Below, in pieces: positions 11,431 to 22,827 of a stretch of 64,000 nt of DNA; position 1 is the stretch's first letter, and every line of letters begins with the position of its first letter. Location of the stretch: NCBI RefSeq assembly GCF_000264905.1, contig NW_006763140.1, positions 1,589,916 through 1,653,915 on the forward strand. The letters run 5' to 3'. Below the pieces are notes generated by a model that was given only the letters and a program-made list of their open reading frames with translations, did no database searches and was not told the origin of the DNA. The translations under genes and the position numbers were made by a program. This stretch comes from Stereum hirsutum FP-91666 SS1. Lineage: Eukaryota; Basidiomycota; Agaricomycetes; Russulales; Stereaceae.

Positions 11431-13233
11431 ATGGCGTCTCAATCTGAATTATCACTGCACACGCAACACACGCGAATCAGCACCAAAACGCTTTCGCAGT
11501 ATGACGGTCATGCAGAGGGTCACCTCAATTGCGTTGGCCTGTGAGTCCTAAATTTCTCATTCGACCCTTTCATGCATATTTCCAAGTCTCTTTCTTGCTT
11601 CTCTTGATTTACTTATTCGTCCACAACCCCACAGTCGTCACGGCTGGCGCCGTAAATTCTCCGTCTCTCCGCCTGAAGTCGAGATGTTATCGTACGCTCA
11701 CCTCGAAGCCGTCCTCGAGCTTCCAACCTTACGCCTCCGCTCCTCCCACCTTCGCATATTCGTCGAAAACCCACCGGACTCTGGCACCTTCTCCAAGGTC
11801 CGCTTCTGGAAAGATGATGGTTCCCTCCAGTCCGTCCTTGTCAAGGAGTTTTTCGCCCACAGAATGCAGGATGGCATCGTGACCGTGCTGGACGTGAGGG
11901 ACGGAAATGACAGGGAGGATACTCTGAGTATCAGGAGTGGCTTTACAGGATCGATGGGAGCCGGGATGGGGAAGGTGGGGAGGTCAGCAGGACAGACCAA
12001 GGAGTGGATCAAGGAAAAGAGGAGGGCAGTGAGTAGGATGGCGAGTACCTCGGGGAGCAGGGGTGGGCAGACGCCTGGGCCAGTGGACGATGATGACGAC
12101 GACGATGAGCATGACGAGTCCCTCCCGGTGCGTTGTGCTGCGCTTCTCAAGGATTGACGCTGTGGCGTCAGCGCCACAGTTCGTCGGTCCCTGCCCTCAT
12201 CATCCTGCCTTCAGTATCCCCACTTGCTAACCTTCAGTCCAAATCTAAATGCAGCCTACGCCTGCGCCCGCACCGTCTACCTCCCGTTTCGGCGCTCTCA
12301 TGTACGCCATTGGTCTCAAATCCGAAGCCCCGCTACCCCCGCCCCCGCCTCCCAAGACCGAAGCACAACTTCTTGTTGAGAAGAAAGAGGAAGAAGACAA
12401 CTTGCGTAAGGTAGACCCCCTTACCTTCGCCTTCACCCATACCATAGCTTTTGCACTTTGGCTTTACGTTGCGAATACTGACGCGCTATACGTTTCCTTT
12501 TCTGTGTGCAGCGCGGATGGATGCCCCCTATCATTCGGCGCATCACTAAAAAATCCACTGGCACGAGATCCAACCGCTCTCTCCGTTCCCGCCTCGATGA
12601 AGCCAATCCGTTCTTCTCACCTTCGGAGCGCAATCTCCTACGTAACAAGAAGTCGAAGACCGGAGAGGACGAGCACATCGGCGGGGACATCGCTGGTTCG
12701 AGTACTGCTGTCAATGATACCGCGACCGGGACTATTAAGGGGAAGAGCACCAGTGTTGGATTCGGGCTTGGTGGATTGAGTTTGTCGAGGAAGAAGACGA
12801 ATGCGAGTGGGACTGCGAATGGGAAGTTCGTGGAGGATATTGGGGACGGGGAAGAGGATGCGGAGGCGATGGAGGAGTTTTCGATCGTCGAGGGGGATGA
12901 CGACATGGAGGCTAGCAACGGGGTACAGGGGAAGGACAAGAAGGTGCGCTGAACCGATTGTCATGAGTTTATCTCTGGAAATGTGGTGCTAATGATGAAT
13001 CGCTTGGACGGGCGGTCGTGTTGTAACAGAAGTGGCGTCGTCTGTTGGGTAGTAGGGACCATCTTCCTGCTGAGAAACCGGACAAGGGTAAGGGTAAGGC
13101 GTTCACTGGCGCGCAGGTCGTTTCGCAGCCGAAGGACGCGTTCCCGAACACCTCATTCGAGGACGGGACTCGCAGTGTGAGGGCGAGCGGTGAAGGTAGC
13201 AGGAGCGGGAGCGCTGCCGGCAGTATCGATTAG
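11431..13233 (+). CDS. Conserved-looking hypothetical protein, 464 aa
   Basis: Exons 11431-11540, 11635-12127, 12255-12410, 12512-12943 and 13030-13233 give 465 in-frame codons, so the model is probably right although I do not recognise the protein. The first 130 residues look folded, with segments such as EVEMLSYAHLEAVLELPTLR, SKVRFWKDDGSLQSVLVKEF and MQDGIVTVLDVRDG. The rest is mostly low complexity: an acidic run of seven Asp, a six-Pro run, RITKKSTGTRSNRSLRSRL, then an acidic stretch (EDIGDGEEDAEAMEEFSIVE) and a Lys/Gly/Ser-rich tail. There is no signal peptide or membrane segment, so a cytosolic or nuclear protein is likely. Introns are somewhat long (86-127 nt). The 12128-12254 intron could hide a further mini-exon. 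Confidence 0.7.
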
Positions 13234-14079
13234 GCCTCGCACTGAACACTTAAAGACGGAGCGTGGTTCTGTGGCGGTAATCCTCGATGTTCAATCTTCT
13301 AGTTCGCGTTTTTTGTGGATGAGTGTACGGTAGGACATCACGTCTTTTTCGATTGATTTATACCGCCCCGTTTGCAGCTCTATTCCTTTTTTCTATTGTT
13401 TGGGTTGCGTCTGTTGTCCTTGCCTTCTCCAAAATCTCACGATCCTTACGTCTCTCTACGTCTCCCCCTTGATATGTGCTTCTCACATTTGTCTCGATCT
13501 CTCTGCTGTTGACCATATTACCCCTTGGATTATTTCTTCACTATGGCCGTCTTTGTCACGGCTGTACAATACCGTGCTCTTATTTACGTACATACCATCT
13601 ATATACTGCGTTGTCTATAATTATTTCTTGGTCTTGGTCTCCTTGTTCTCGTCTCGAGTATGCTCGCTCCGTCTGTATTGCGATCTTGCGAACCTCCAAA
13701 CCCCCTCCCCGCTCATTGACTTAAAGTTGCTTGGATATTGTTTGCGGTCGTTTATCCTTTCCTTGTCGGTTTCCGATGGTTGGGTACATACTTTCGTGGT
13801 TGTGGATACTATGCGCTTCCCTAATTTACAACCCTGGTGCTTTTTATATTGTTTGTTGGACTCGCGCTCGCGCTCGTAGCTAGGGTGCATGCACAGGACG
13901 TAGGTACATGCGCCTCCTGGGATCGTGTCTGGGTACGAGCGAGGTGTGGCGCCAAGAGGGGGAACATGAGCCTCAGTACAGGATCAGGATCGGCCATTTG
14001 TTGAGAGTTCAAGCAACTCGGGATACAAATACAGGCAGGCAATTAGGGGACCCGCTCAGTCACATCCGCTTCCGAGAGT
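13234..14079. other. 3' flank of the 464-aa protein gene
   Basis: T-rich sequence with an incidental 159-codon frame (13400-13879) whose translation is Leu/Cys/Ser/Tyr-rich without a motif. I read this as 3' UTR and spacer. Confidence 0.35.
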
Positions 14080-14828
14080 TTATAAACATGAGGGAGTGTT
14101 GATGCATTTCTGTAGTGTATGGCATTGCAAATCATGAAGACTCCTAGAGGGAAGGCGATCCGTGGAAGCATGTTGCGTGCTGCACGAGGAAGCTCGAGCA
14201 GGAGGTGCTAGCTCCAAGGCAGAAAGCTCGCTTAAACGTGTATACGACGTCCAAGCTGCGAGAGGCCATAGTAGCGTTGGAGAACCTAAGCAGCACGAAA
14301 CGAGTGTGGCGTAGGAGCTGATCTCAATGAGGAGTACCAAAGGACGACGGCTAAGGTAGCTCAAAGGAGCTGTACCGTCGGATGTTGAGGGGCAGATCGA
14401 AACCAGCATTGCCTCCACATAAACGATCGCCGTTTGGGTGTGTTGGTCTGTGCATGGAAGGCGAGAGGAAGAAATGCCATGGGTGCATAGGCGAGCCCAT
14501 AGTTACAGAGCCCGATCGTAGCCACTGGATCTACGACTCGTGGTAGTGACAAGGAAAGCCCGAGCGAGGTCCAAGCTAAGTAGATGAAGAGAGACATCCC
14601 TTGCAACTCAGCTGAGGAAGCCACGGGCGATCCTTTGTATTGAAGGTGCCACAAGGCGTCACAAGAAACGGAGAGGATGCTTCTGTGCGGGCGCAGAACG
14701 GGATCGGCATTGAAATAATCCGTTTGGCATGTCATTACATGCACGATCATCGATATCAGTGGCCATAGGCAGAGTTCCAAGAGCAAGACAACAAGCAAGG
14801 AGCTATTACTAGGACATTCTACGACCAT
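14080..14828 (-). other. Possible small membrane-protein gene, unresolved
   Basis: Two overlapping minus-strand frames, 14828-14361 and 14418-14080, encode hydrophobic stretches such as SLLVVLLLELCLWPLISMIV and SLFIYLAWTSLGLSLSLP. Joining them would need an intron or a frameshift near 14400, and I could not find a convincing splice pair. It may be a small membrane protein, a decayed gene or chance. I assign no function. Confidence 0.2.
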
Positions 14829-15356
14829 GGGAGATGGGTGGCGTAAGGACGTTCATCGTTCGGCAAGGGGAGAGCCGGAAAATAAGACGCCTCGAGGACA
14901 AGGCGTGTCGTGTGCGCTCCGTCAGTTCCGAAGGGAAAAAAGCGAACGGGGATCGAGCTTGCGGGACAAGCGAGGCTAGCAGGTCTGAGCTCGCTGCGGC
15001 TGACGATGGTGGTGGTCGAGGACAGAAGGTGAGGAGCGAAGGCCTCGTTGTGGTGGACGAAAGAGAGGGAGCTGAAAGGGGATGTGTGGGGAGAGAAATG
15101 AAAGAGTGTGATGTCACGCGGTGCTTATGTAAGATTAGTTGAATGTTTCAAGCATTGGCCTGCTTTCCTTTCCTTTCCTCGCTTCTCCTCTGCGTCCTCG
15201 TCTGCCCCCAGAGCTCCGGCTAGCCTGCCCCCTCGCCCGTGTCCTCGTCCTCGCCGTAGCCTCAGCACGCAGCCGTTGATGCCATCTGCACCCGCGCTTT
15301 CAACACATATATCAAGCCCATCCTGCTCTCAACACAGTCAGTCTTTCACCCCCGCC

Positions 15357-16745
15357 ATGCCTCCTCGCAGACGTGCCTCTAATGCTTCCTCTTCCTCCTC
15401 ATCTTCCTTCTCTAGCATGGACTTTACCTTTGGAGGAAAGTACAGACTCGAAGAGGAACTCGCCGTTGGTGGTTGTGGTTCGTCATTTTCCCCTTCTCGA
15501 GCCCCACCAAGTTCTCACCCCGCCACCCTCATCACAGGTACCGTTTTCTATGGCGTCCACAACGTCGCGGGCAAAGAGGTCGCGATCAAGGTTGAGCCTG
15601 CAATCGCGAAACACAGCCCTCTCAGACACGAATCAAAGATATACAAGAGCCTCATGGGCGGTCCAGGAGTTCCCTGGATTCTCTACTCGGGCAAACAGGG
15701 AGAGTACAACGTCATGGTCATCGACCTCCTCGGTCCTTCTCTCGAGGACCTCTTCAAGATGTGCAATCGTCACTTCTCCCTCAAGACCGTCTTACTGTTA
15801 GCCGATCAGCTTGTGAGTACTCGTATTTATCGCGATTTACGCGGTCGTCCTACCCCGCGTACCTTCCATATACGGTATTGCCACTTCCCGTTTGGGAGAT
15901 CTGGCTATCCAGTTACGCTCCAGGCCGCTGTCCCTCTCCTTGTTTCGTCAAGGCCACTTGATTAGCTTCGGATCTCGATGGCCCTTTGGTTTCATCATCC
16001 CGTCCCGCGCGAAATCCTCTGACGTCGCGACCCCGTCATCCCGTCATTATTTTTAGCTGACCAACGTTTTCTCCATCTTCAGCTCCTCCGAACTGAGTTT
16101 ATTCACGCGAATGGGCTCGTCCATCGCGACATAAAGCCTGCAAATTTCGTCATGGGCACTCATCAAGCCTCCCATCTCGTCAATGTCATTGACTTTGGCC
16201 TCGCCAAAAAATACCGTGATCACCGAACAGGCGCTCATATCCCATACCACCAAGACGAGCATCACGGCGTCGGCACATCTCTTTTCGCATCCATAAACAC
16301 ACATCAGGGTATCGAATGCTCACCACGAGATGACCTCGAGTCCCTATCCTACATGCTCATCTACTTCCTTCGGGGCACATTACCGTGGAGGAAACTGAAG
16401 AGCACGACCGTGTCGGGAACCTGGGATCTCATCAGGGACGCGAAGCTCCAATGCGAAAGTGCGGGCACGTTGGTTCATGGGCTTCCTAGAGAGTTCAAGA
16501 CCCTCCACGAGTATGCCCGCGGGCTCCAGTTTGGGGATACGCCGGATTATACGGCTTTAAGGCGGATGTTCCACGATTTGGGGGACAGAATGGGCGTCGT
16601 GTATCCAGAATTGGAGCTCGCGGGCTCAGACGTGTCGCAGGAATGGAGAGGATTCGATTGGATGGTGGGCAGGAAGGGAGAGCGGAGAGGAAGGACGTGC
16701 GCGGCTTGCAAGAAGAGGGCCGAAGCATTGTGGGCGACTTCATGA
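15357..16745 (+). CDS. Casein kinase 1-like Ser/Thr protein kinase, 352 aa
   Basis: Exons 15357-15477, 15538-15812 and 16083-16745 give 353 in-frame codons. A Ser-rich leader of about 20 residues is followed by a CK1-type kinase domain: KYRLEEELAVGGCGTVFYG (glycine loop), VAIKVE with the ATP-binding Lys58, HRDIKPANF with catalytic Asp148, and IDFGLAKKYRD (Asp169). The CK1 hallmark replacing the usual APE region is present as SINTHQGIECSPRDDLESLS, followed by LRGTLPWRKLK. The residue after Pro in the catalytic loop is Ala152 instead of the usual Asp, while the metal-binding Asn153 is kept. The C-terminal tail has a CAACKKR motif. The second intron (270 nt) is long for this window, but the protein matches CK1 across it without a gap. 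CK1-like kinases are multiplied in Agaricomycetes, so this is likely one of several paralogues. Confidence 0.9.
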
Positions 16746-18132
16746 TGAGTCGTGCGGGGAGGGGGTAGCGAGGATGCTATGTGCGCTTGTAGGCTTGACG
16801 TTGGAGGATGCTTGACGTGAGTCGCTGTCTCCTGTGTTTTCTTTGTTTGTAACGAGCATCGGCTTAATGTGTATTATAGTGAGTCGAACCAGTATGGTGA
16901 CGTGATTGCCACACAAAGCGAACGGAAGCCCGCCCCACCCAGAGCTGTCCACCGTTCGAAGACTGCTTCTACTACCTTGCCGCCCATATTATTCTTCATT
17001 ATCGCCTGACGCAGCCTCACTATATTCTATCTCAACCATTGACCCTGAGGGTTCTGGTTTCGGATTCGATTGACCATTCGGTTCGATGGCGGTATTCATA
17101 TTGTGGCCCTGCGTTAGCTAGTTGTGCATTTCTGGGATGCTTGCCGCTTGGAACTAGCTATGCCGAAGGGCTGGTAGCATTTAATCAACAGGTATGTGTT
17201 TGCTTCTGCCTTTCCCCCGTGGCAACGACTAATGTCAATATTCATACTTTGTAGACCTTTGTACCTTCACCTTTTGTACCTTCTATAAGTGGAGTTTTTC
17301 GGAGGCGCTTCCTATCCAGAGCGTCTCGTCGTCGTTGCCTTTCAAGTTTCCCTCCACTCGTTTCTGGCATTCTCTCGCATTTCACCAAACATCTTGAACA
17401 GTGCATGCATATCTACTGCCATCCCCTCTCTCCCTTTTCACACCGTCCATTATCCTTCTTCGTGTCACTGTGCAAATACATCCATGCGTCGACGCAATCA
17501 CTCCGTTCACTTTTCCCCCATCTTGTCTCTCTTATTTATGTATCACGCTCTTTTGCTTCTGATTCAGTTCTACAGTATCTTCTCACCGGGAAGAGTGCCA
17601 CTACAATTGACAGAGCACCTCTCCCTGCAAACTCCCTTCTCAATGCACCCACTTCTTTTTAGCCCAATTGCAGACTCATCACGGACTCGTACTTTCTTCA
17701 TTCAACCTTTCTACTCTCACGAACGGAACGTCTCACCCCAACCACCACCATCTGCATTCGATTCATTCCCATTCTTTTCTTCCCTTTCGTCCTCTTTCCC
17801 TTCTTATCCTCCCTCGACTTCATCTTTCAGGGTCTGTTCTTGTGAATTTGTATATACTTGACCTGCTTTGTACTTTTTATATCTTTACATAGTTTCTGCT
17901 CTGTTCAATACAAGTATCGGGCGTTGGCCTGTCCATCTTGTGTGCCTTTGCCGTTTTAATGTGGTGCTTGAGACTGAATATTGCTTAGCACAATTCTTCC
18001 GGAAGAGAATTGCCGTTCGTCTTGTGGCCGGCAAACTCCGGCCGAGAAGCCGCGGAATCTTGGCGCAAGTCTATTGCTTGACTGTCCTCATCGACGCCGA
18101 CGACGAACCCACCCCCTCAAGAATATTCCCGA
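16746..18132. other. Intergenic with a long pyrimidine-rich tract
   Basis: Between the kinase and eL14 genes. From about 17290 to 17880 the plus strand is strongly C/T-rich and stays open in two frames for that compositional reason; the translations (Ser/Phe/Leu/His/Pro) carry no motif. It may form part of the eL14 promoter or long leader. Confidence 0.4.
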
Positions 18133-18870
18133 TGTCTGTGAGTACGTCTCTCGCTCCCGAGGCTGCTGGGCATGGTTTGAAGAAAGAGCGAAAGTTAGGG
18201 AGAGAGATGAGAGTATGGATGGTTGGATGGTCGGATGGATGACGCTGGCTGGGTCCGCTTTGCAGCCTTGGTTTTTGCAGGTTGAGTCCATCGTTCGCCA
18301 TGCTGACTGCTTCTGGAACAACATTATAGGAAAACTCCAACTTTACCCGTTTCGTTGAGGTCGGCCGTGGTATGTACATGTTAGTGTCTACGGTTTCTTA
18401 TGGTGCAGTAACCTTGAGTCCGTTCGCGCTCTAGTCGTGCTCGTCAAGAGCGGTCCTTCCGCCGGCCACATCGCAGTGATTTCCGAAATCATTGACCACA
18501 ACCGGGTATGGGAGACATAGATCCATCGCTATGACTCAATGTACCGTGTTGCTGACTTTTGCTCGCTCAGGCAATCATTGACGGCCCTACCACCTCAGTT
18601 CCCCGCCAGTCCTTCCCCTACAAATACCTCACCCTCACTCCTCTCCTCGTCAAGGGCCTCCCCCGCGCTGCTGGTTCAGGTGTCATCAAAAAGTTCCTCG
18701 AGAAGCAGGAGACCGTCTCAAAATGGGATTCGTCGGCATGGGCGAAGAAGTTGGCCGCAGTCCAGTCGAGGAGGGCATTGAGCGACTTCGAGAGGTTCAA
18801 CGTCATGGTGCTGAAGAAGCAGAGGAGAGACAGCGTCAGGAAGTCGGTGAAGGCCTCTGCGAAGGCATGA
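18133..18870 (+). CDS. RPL14: 60S ribosomal protein eL14, 138 aa
   Basis: Exons 18133-18138 (ATGTCT only), 18330-18369, 18435-18505 and 18571-18870 give 139 codons. The product follows eL14 throughout: FTRFVEVGRVVLVKSGPSAG (KOW-type SH3 barrel), then DHNRAIIDGPTTSVPRQSF, the TPLLVKGLPR segment, WDSSAWAKKLAAVQSRRALS and FERFNVMVLKKQRRDSVRKS. The length of 138 residues equals that of yeast Rpl14. eL14 is a component of the large cytosolic ribosomal subunit. The first coding exon is only two codons long, separated from the rest by a 191-nt intron, an arrangement common in fungal ribosomal protein genes. I saw no snoRNA in that intron. The identification is secure. Confidence 0.96.
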
Positions 18871-20007
18871 GCGCTCTTCATTTCTGTGCGTTTATGTCTC
18901 GTGGGGAGGTTTGGATTGGAGGGTGGCGGTGTACTTGAGGTTTCGTCCTGTCTTCACGCTTTTCGCATGCATGCATCTGCCTATGTCAATTCCATGAATA
19001 TGCCATGCAACATCCACATCTATGACGGGCACTCTGCAGCCCGTGTATTCTAACGTGGGCAGGAATTGTGCTTGGTTTGGGCCTAGCTTCTTGCGTGGTG
19101 ATGCTCGAGAGGGTTCATGCCAGTCTGCAGTTTGCGGCGATACTCAGAAGGCAGTGCTATAATTTCTGCTGAAAGGTCTTACAAGGATCTCGATTTCGCT
19201 GTTGGGTGAGAAGCTTCAAGTTGGCTCTTGAAAACAAGCTCAGTTACCTTCCAGACTGCCACCGTTGCAAAACCAACATCAACTCATGTGAGTTATCGTC
19301 ACCTCCTGATATTATAGCAGATGACTTCTTATTCTGCATGTTCCAGGGCATTGCCATCTATTGGTCGTGAGCGGAAAATATATGTGAGTTCTCCCAGCCT
19401 TTTTGCATTCTTTTCGCAGAAATGGTCTACAAGCTTCTGAAATAAGGTGGGGATATCGGACATGCCAGCTCTCCGCGGATTGTGGGTGCAGATTATCGGC
19501 TATGATGGAATGTCGTCGCAGTTCGCACTGCCTGAGTGTCTCGTACCTCATTTTAATGCGGATCCACAGGGGCCACCTCTTTTTCACCGCAATATATTGG
19601 TTGTGTTTCCCCACCTATTTGGGGAGACACAGAAAGAGGCGCGTTGAAAGCGACTGCATCCCCGAACATCATAACAGGCGCTATATGTGCCTGATACATT
19701 TATGCCTCTTACACAGACATAAACTCTCATCCAACATGAACAAGTGTTTCGTCTCTGAGGGCCCGCTGTACCTCCATGACTTCTCCCAAAGCAAGGTCTG
19801 GATTGTCAGTCTCACCGCCCTTCACGCAGGTCACTTCCCCTGGCCTTGTAGCACACACTATGTCGAACGCTGTTGACCTGTACACTCAGGCCGTCTCTTC
19901 TCCATGAGACCGGATGGTCAGACCATTGGTCGGAGTGAATCTCGAAAGGCCACTCAACCTACGGTTTCATTCTTAGTTTCGAAATTGCCACTCCCCAGCT
20001 TGGGGCC
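18871..20007. other. Intergenic, no gene seen
   Basis: 1.1 kb between eL14 and the secreted-protein gene. Incidental frames on the plus (19403-19876) and minus (19614-19312) strands overlap each other and show no family motif. Confidence 0.35.
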
Positions 20008-20013
20008 TATAAA
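20008..20013 (+). promoter_or_regulatory. TATA box of the secreted-protein gene
   Basis: TATAAA lies 95 nt upstream of the ATG at 20103, embedded in a GGGGC...GCCCC inverted repeat. Confidence 0.5.
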
Positions 20014-20102
20014 GCCCCTGCATTATCGGGCGGGACAAGCAGGCATCTGCTCATCCAAGTCCTTACTTCTCTTCGCCACATTTCATCTGCAGTATCCCCA
20101 CC

Positions 20103-20997
20103 ATGCTCTTATCCACTTTCCTCACTGTCGTGGCCTCTTTGAGTGCCCCAGTGCTCTCCCTCTACGTTCGCACTGATACGTCCACCTCTCCTGCGTGTCC
20201 CGCCGTCGCAAACCAGAGCATCACCGTGGGAGCGCACACGGTCATGCTAGTCGACCTGGCATGCAGCGATGTCACGGCTGACATGGTTGATATATTCTTT
20301 CCCCCCGGCTGGCCATTCACTCCCATAGCGCCGAAGTCGACCGCTACTCTTACTGACACGGTGACGGTAACTGCGACAGCGACCGCAAGCTCAACTCCTA
20401 CCAACGCTATCAACGTCTGTGGCACCGTTTGTGAGTACGAGCTGCAGTACGCAAATACATGTCCAATGACTGGAATGATACTAGGCAATACGCTCTGCAC
20501 ACAGTCCGGCCAACTTCCTCCTACCATGAACGACTGTCAGGTCGTCAAGGAAGCTATTCAGATCTTTGAAGGCAACTCCTGTGAGTGTTTTAGGCAAACT
20601 TACCCCTTCATTCTGGCCCAGGCTGAGTTGGCTTTCGCAACAGCTCCTACGTCTATAGTCCAGCCTGGCCACATCCAACAGCTGACTTTCGGTACTTGTC
20701 GCTTCTTCTTCGAGAACTTGAACACCGTTCCCTTGGAATTCTGCTGGCAGGACCTGGTAGGCCTCCCCTCTTACTCCAGAACTCAGGTTCTGATAAATGC
20801 TCCTGTGTCTTTGGCATTATTGCGCAGGGCAATAACGGTTCTGCTGCAGCGGATGCTTGTTTCCCACCCGTTCAACCCGTCAACCCGTCGGCGGAGTGTG
20901 TTGCGCCGACTTTGAGCTGGGAGATAGGGTCAGTATCAACTTCTCCGGTGTTTACAGTGAATCTTATTTCTTTCTACATAGTGTGGGCCATGCGTGA
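20103..20997 (+). CDS. Secreted Cys-containing protein, 217 aa
   Basis: Exons 20103-20430, 20485-20580, 20644-20756, 20828-20928 and 20982-20997 give 218 codons. The N-terminus (MLLSTFLTVVASLSAPVLSL) is a signal peptide. A Thr/Ser/Ala linker (TDTVTVTATATASSTPT) separates a first small domain from a C-terminal domain with conserved-looking segments: VCGTVCNTLC, PPTMNDCQVVKEAIQIFEG, FGTCRFFFENLNTVPLEFCW and ACFPPVQPVN. I recall this C-terminal arrangement from a family of secreted Agaricomycete proteins of unknown function. Cysteines come in even clusters as in disulfide-bonded extracellular proteins. No GPI signal is visible, so release into the medium or wall is likely. The last exon of 16 nt is the least certain part. 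Confidence 0.75.
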
Positions 20998-21500
20998 AGG
21001 TTCTGAATCCTCATGAAGCAGAGTGTCCACTTGTTGATCCAGAGCGATCCACAGTGTCTCGCCGATAATCGCAGACCTCAAGCTGATATTTGTCTCACCT
21101 CAATGCCAGAAAAGGACGGAAGAAAAATCGTTGCTTTCTCTTGTGAAACATGGATTAACCGTGACATGAACTTGTTCAATTCCTACGTTGCGCTCCTGTA
21201 CCCTTGATTGGATGCTTTGCGCGGTAACAAAGTGGCTGGACGTATTGCGCCAAGATTCGACTGAGACGCCCGCGTCAACTCGCTCACGATCTTGACTGCC
21301 TTACTGAGTCATTCCGTCGAGTGGGCACCCCTGAACACCTTCAACGCCCGGCAGCCTGAATTATTGCGGGGACCTTTAACCCGTTAAACTTTTCCCATAA
21401 CCCTCCGTCCACTTCACACTTCTTAGTCTTATTCATCAAGTTCCCCTCTCTACCTCCAGAAACTCACCTTCTCACTTCTTCCTATTCTTCGCAAATCCCG
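20998..21500. other. Intergenic, no gene seen
   Basis: Spacer and promoter of the downstream intronless gene; the last 100 bases before 21501 are pyrimidine-rich. Confidence 0.35.
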
Positions 21501-22532
21501 ATGCAAGCCTACCCCCTTACGCCACCTGGATTGACTTCTGTGCTCTCCGAGCAGCTTGGCATCATTGCATGGTCTAAATCCCCGCTTCCAGCCCTGCGCC
21601 CTTCGGGTGACCTCTCTGACCCGCCTTCGCTACTGTCGGACGAGCAGGAACTCGCTCCAAGGAAGCCTACCGCCACCGCCACCACTGTCTTTACTATTCC
21701 ACCACCAAGACTTCATTCAAGCGTCGATACCTCGATTATCTACGTCGCTGTCCCTGCCCCCATCACCACCACCAACACCACCACTCCCGTTCTAGACGTA
21801 GAAGTGCCCGTGGATCCAGCCTTGATCACGTCTTTTCCGTCGCGCGCAGTCACGTATACGCGTAGCTCTCACTTTCGCGTCACCGAGGGGTCGAAGAAAC
21901 TCTGGAAGCTGGCGGCGTTGAACTCCTGTACGGCTCGACATCGAGCGGCGATGGCTCGACGCGTTCAACAACGATTGGGGGCTGAAGCCAAGGAGAAGGA
22001 GAGGATGAAGAATAGGCCCACGCTATTGCAGGATCTGAAGAACTTGGCTGCGAAGCCGAGGCAGCCACTCTGTCCAGCGGCTGTGTGGTCCCCGGAGGGA
22101 AATAGGGGAAATGGAAAGCAGGTGGGAGTGGGAGAAGGAGGTGAGGTCGAAGTCGAGTTCATCATCACGCCGATCCGTAACAAGTCCACGACGCCGATTG
22201 CTCAAGCGGAGGCCGCTCACGTCAGGCGTCGTGCGAAGAATGGTTCTATCAAGCTGAGAAAGCTCGCCGCTGCTAATATGTGTGTTCAAAAGCATCATGC
22301 AGCGACGGAGGTGGCTAGGAAGGAAGCAGAGAGGGCTAGGTCGGTGAAGAAGGAGAATAGGCTGAGGGAGAACCGCGTAAAACTGGCAATTCAAATCTCA
22401 ACAATGGCGGAGGACTGCTTAGCTGCCAGAGGCGGAAGTAGGAGGTCACGTAGGAAGCCGGCGCCGAATCTGTCGAGGATGTTCGAGGCAGAAATCGGCA
22501 GCGCCGGAGTGGCTGTTATGGCTGAATGCTGA
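21501..22532 (+). CDS. Intronless orphan protein with an internal duplicated motif, 343 aa
   Basis: A single uninterrupted frame of 344 codons, unusual here because nearly every other gene is intron-rich. The N-terminal 120 residues are Pro/Thr-rich and probably disordered. Two related basic segments follow at residues 124-150 and 240-268. Both start with His-x-Arg and contain KL-x-KLAA-x-N-x-C-x3-[RK]H-x-AA (KLWKLAALNSCTARHRAA and KLRKLAAANMCVQKHHAA). The second is followed by a Lys/Arg/Glu-rich stretch that may be helical. The overall charge is strongly basic. I do not recognise a family; nuclear localisation would fit the basic clusters but is inference. A pyrimidine-rich leader precedes the ATG. 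Confidence 0.6.
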   Translation: MQAYPLTPPGLTSVLSEQLGIIAWSKSPLPALRPSGDLSDPPSLLSDEQELAPRKPTATATTVFTIPPPRLHSSVDTSIIYVAVPAPITTTNTTTPVLDVEVPVDPALITSFPSRAVTYTRSSHFRVTEGSKKLWKLAALNSCTARHRAAMARRVQQRLGAEAKEKERMKNRPTLLQDLKNLAAKPRQPLCPAAVWSPEGNRGNGKQVGVGEGGEVEVEFIITPIRNKSTTPIAQAEAAHVRRRAKNGSIKLRKLAAANMCVQKHHAATEVARKEAERARSVKKENRLRENRVKLAIQISTMAEDCLAARGGSRRSRRKPAPNLSRMFEAEIGSAGVAVMAEC

Positions 22533-22827
22533 TATGGCGCTGTCCATGTGATGGATTCTGTAGACTAGTGCTTGTACTGTTTTCGATAGACGGTCAAGAG
22601 CTGCATTCTTCTAACGTGTCAGAGAGTGACTAGGGCTTGCTTAAGGCGATGTGATACGTTTGCGGATGTATATGTTGCACGAGCAGTCCATTAGAGAAAA
22701 AGTCTGGAAGCGACTGATCCCAGACGCGACAAATTCAGAAGACCTGGGGCGTACCATAGATGTATCACAAAACAAAGGTCAATTTATGTTCAACCAAAAT
22801 ACAATCGTACCTCACCCAACCATGCTT

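Noticed and set aside
13400..13879. 159-codon plus-strand frame
   Set aside because: Lies in the T-rich 3' flank of the 464-aa protein gene, with no start context, motif or splice structure.
17289..17861. 190-codon plus-strand frame
   Set aside because: The tract is almost pure pyrimidine, which removes stops in several frames; the product is low complexity.
18139..18329. Intron-encoded snoRNA in the first eL14 intron
   Set aside because: Ribosomal protein introns often host snoRNAs, but I found no box C/D pair with a terminal stem or H/ACA structure.
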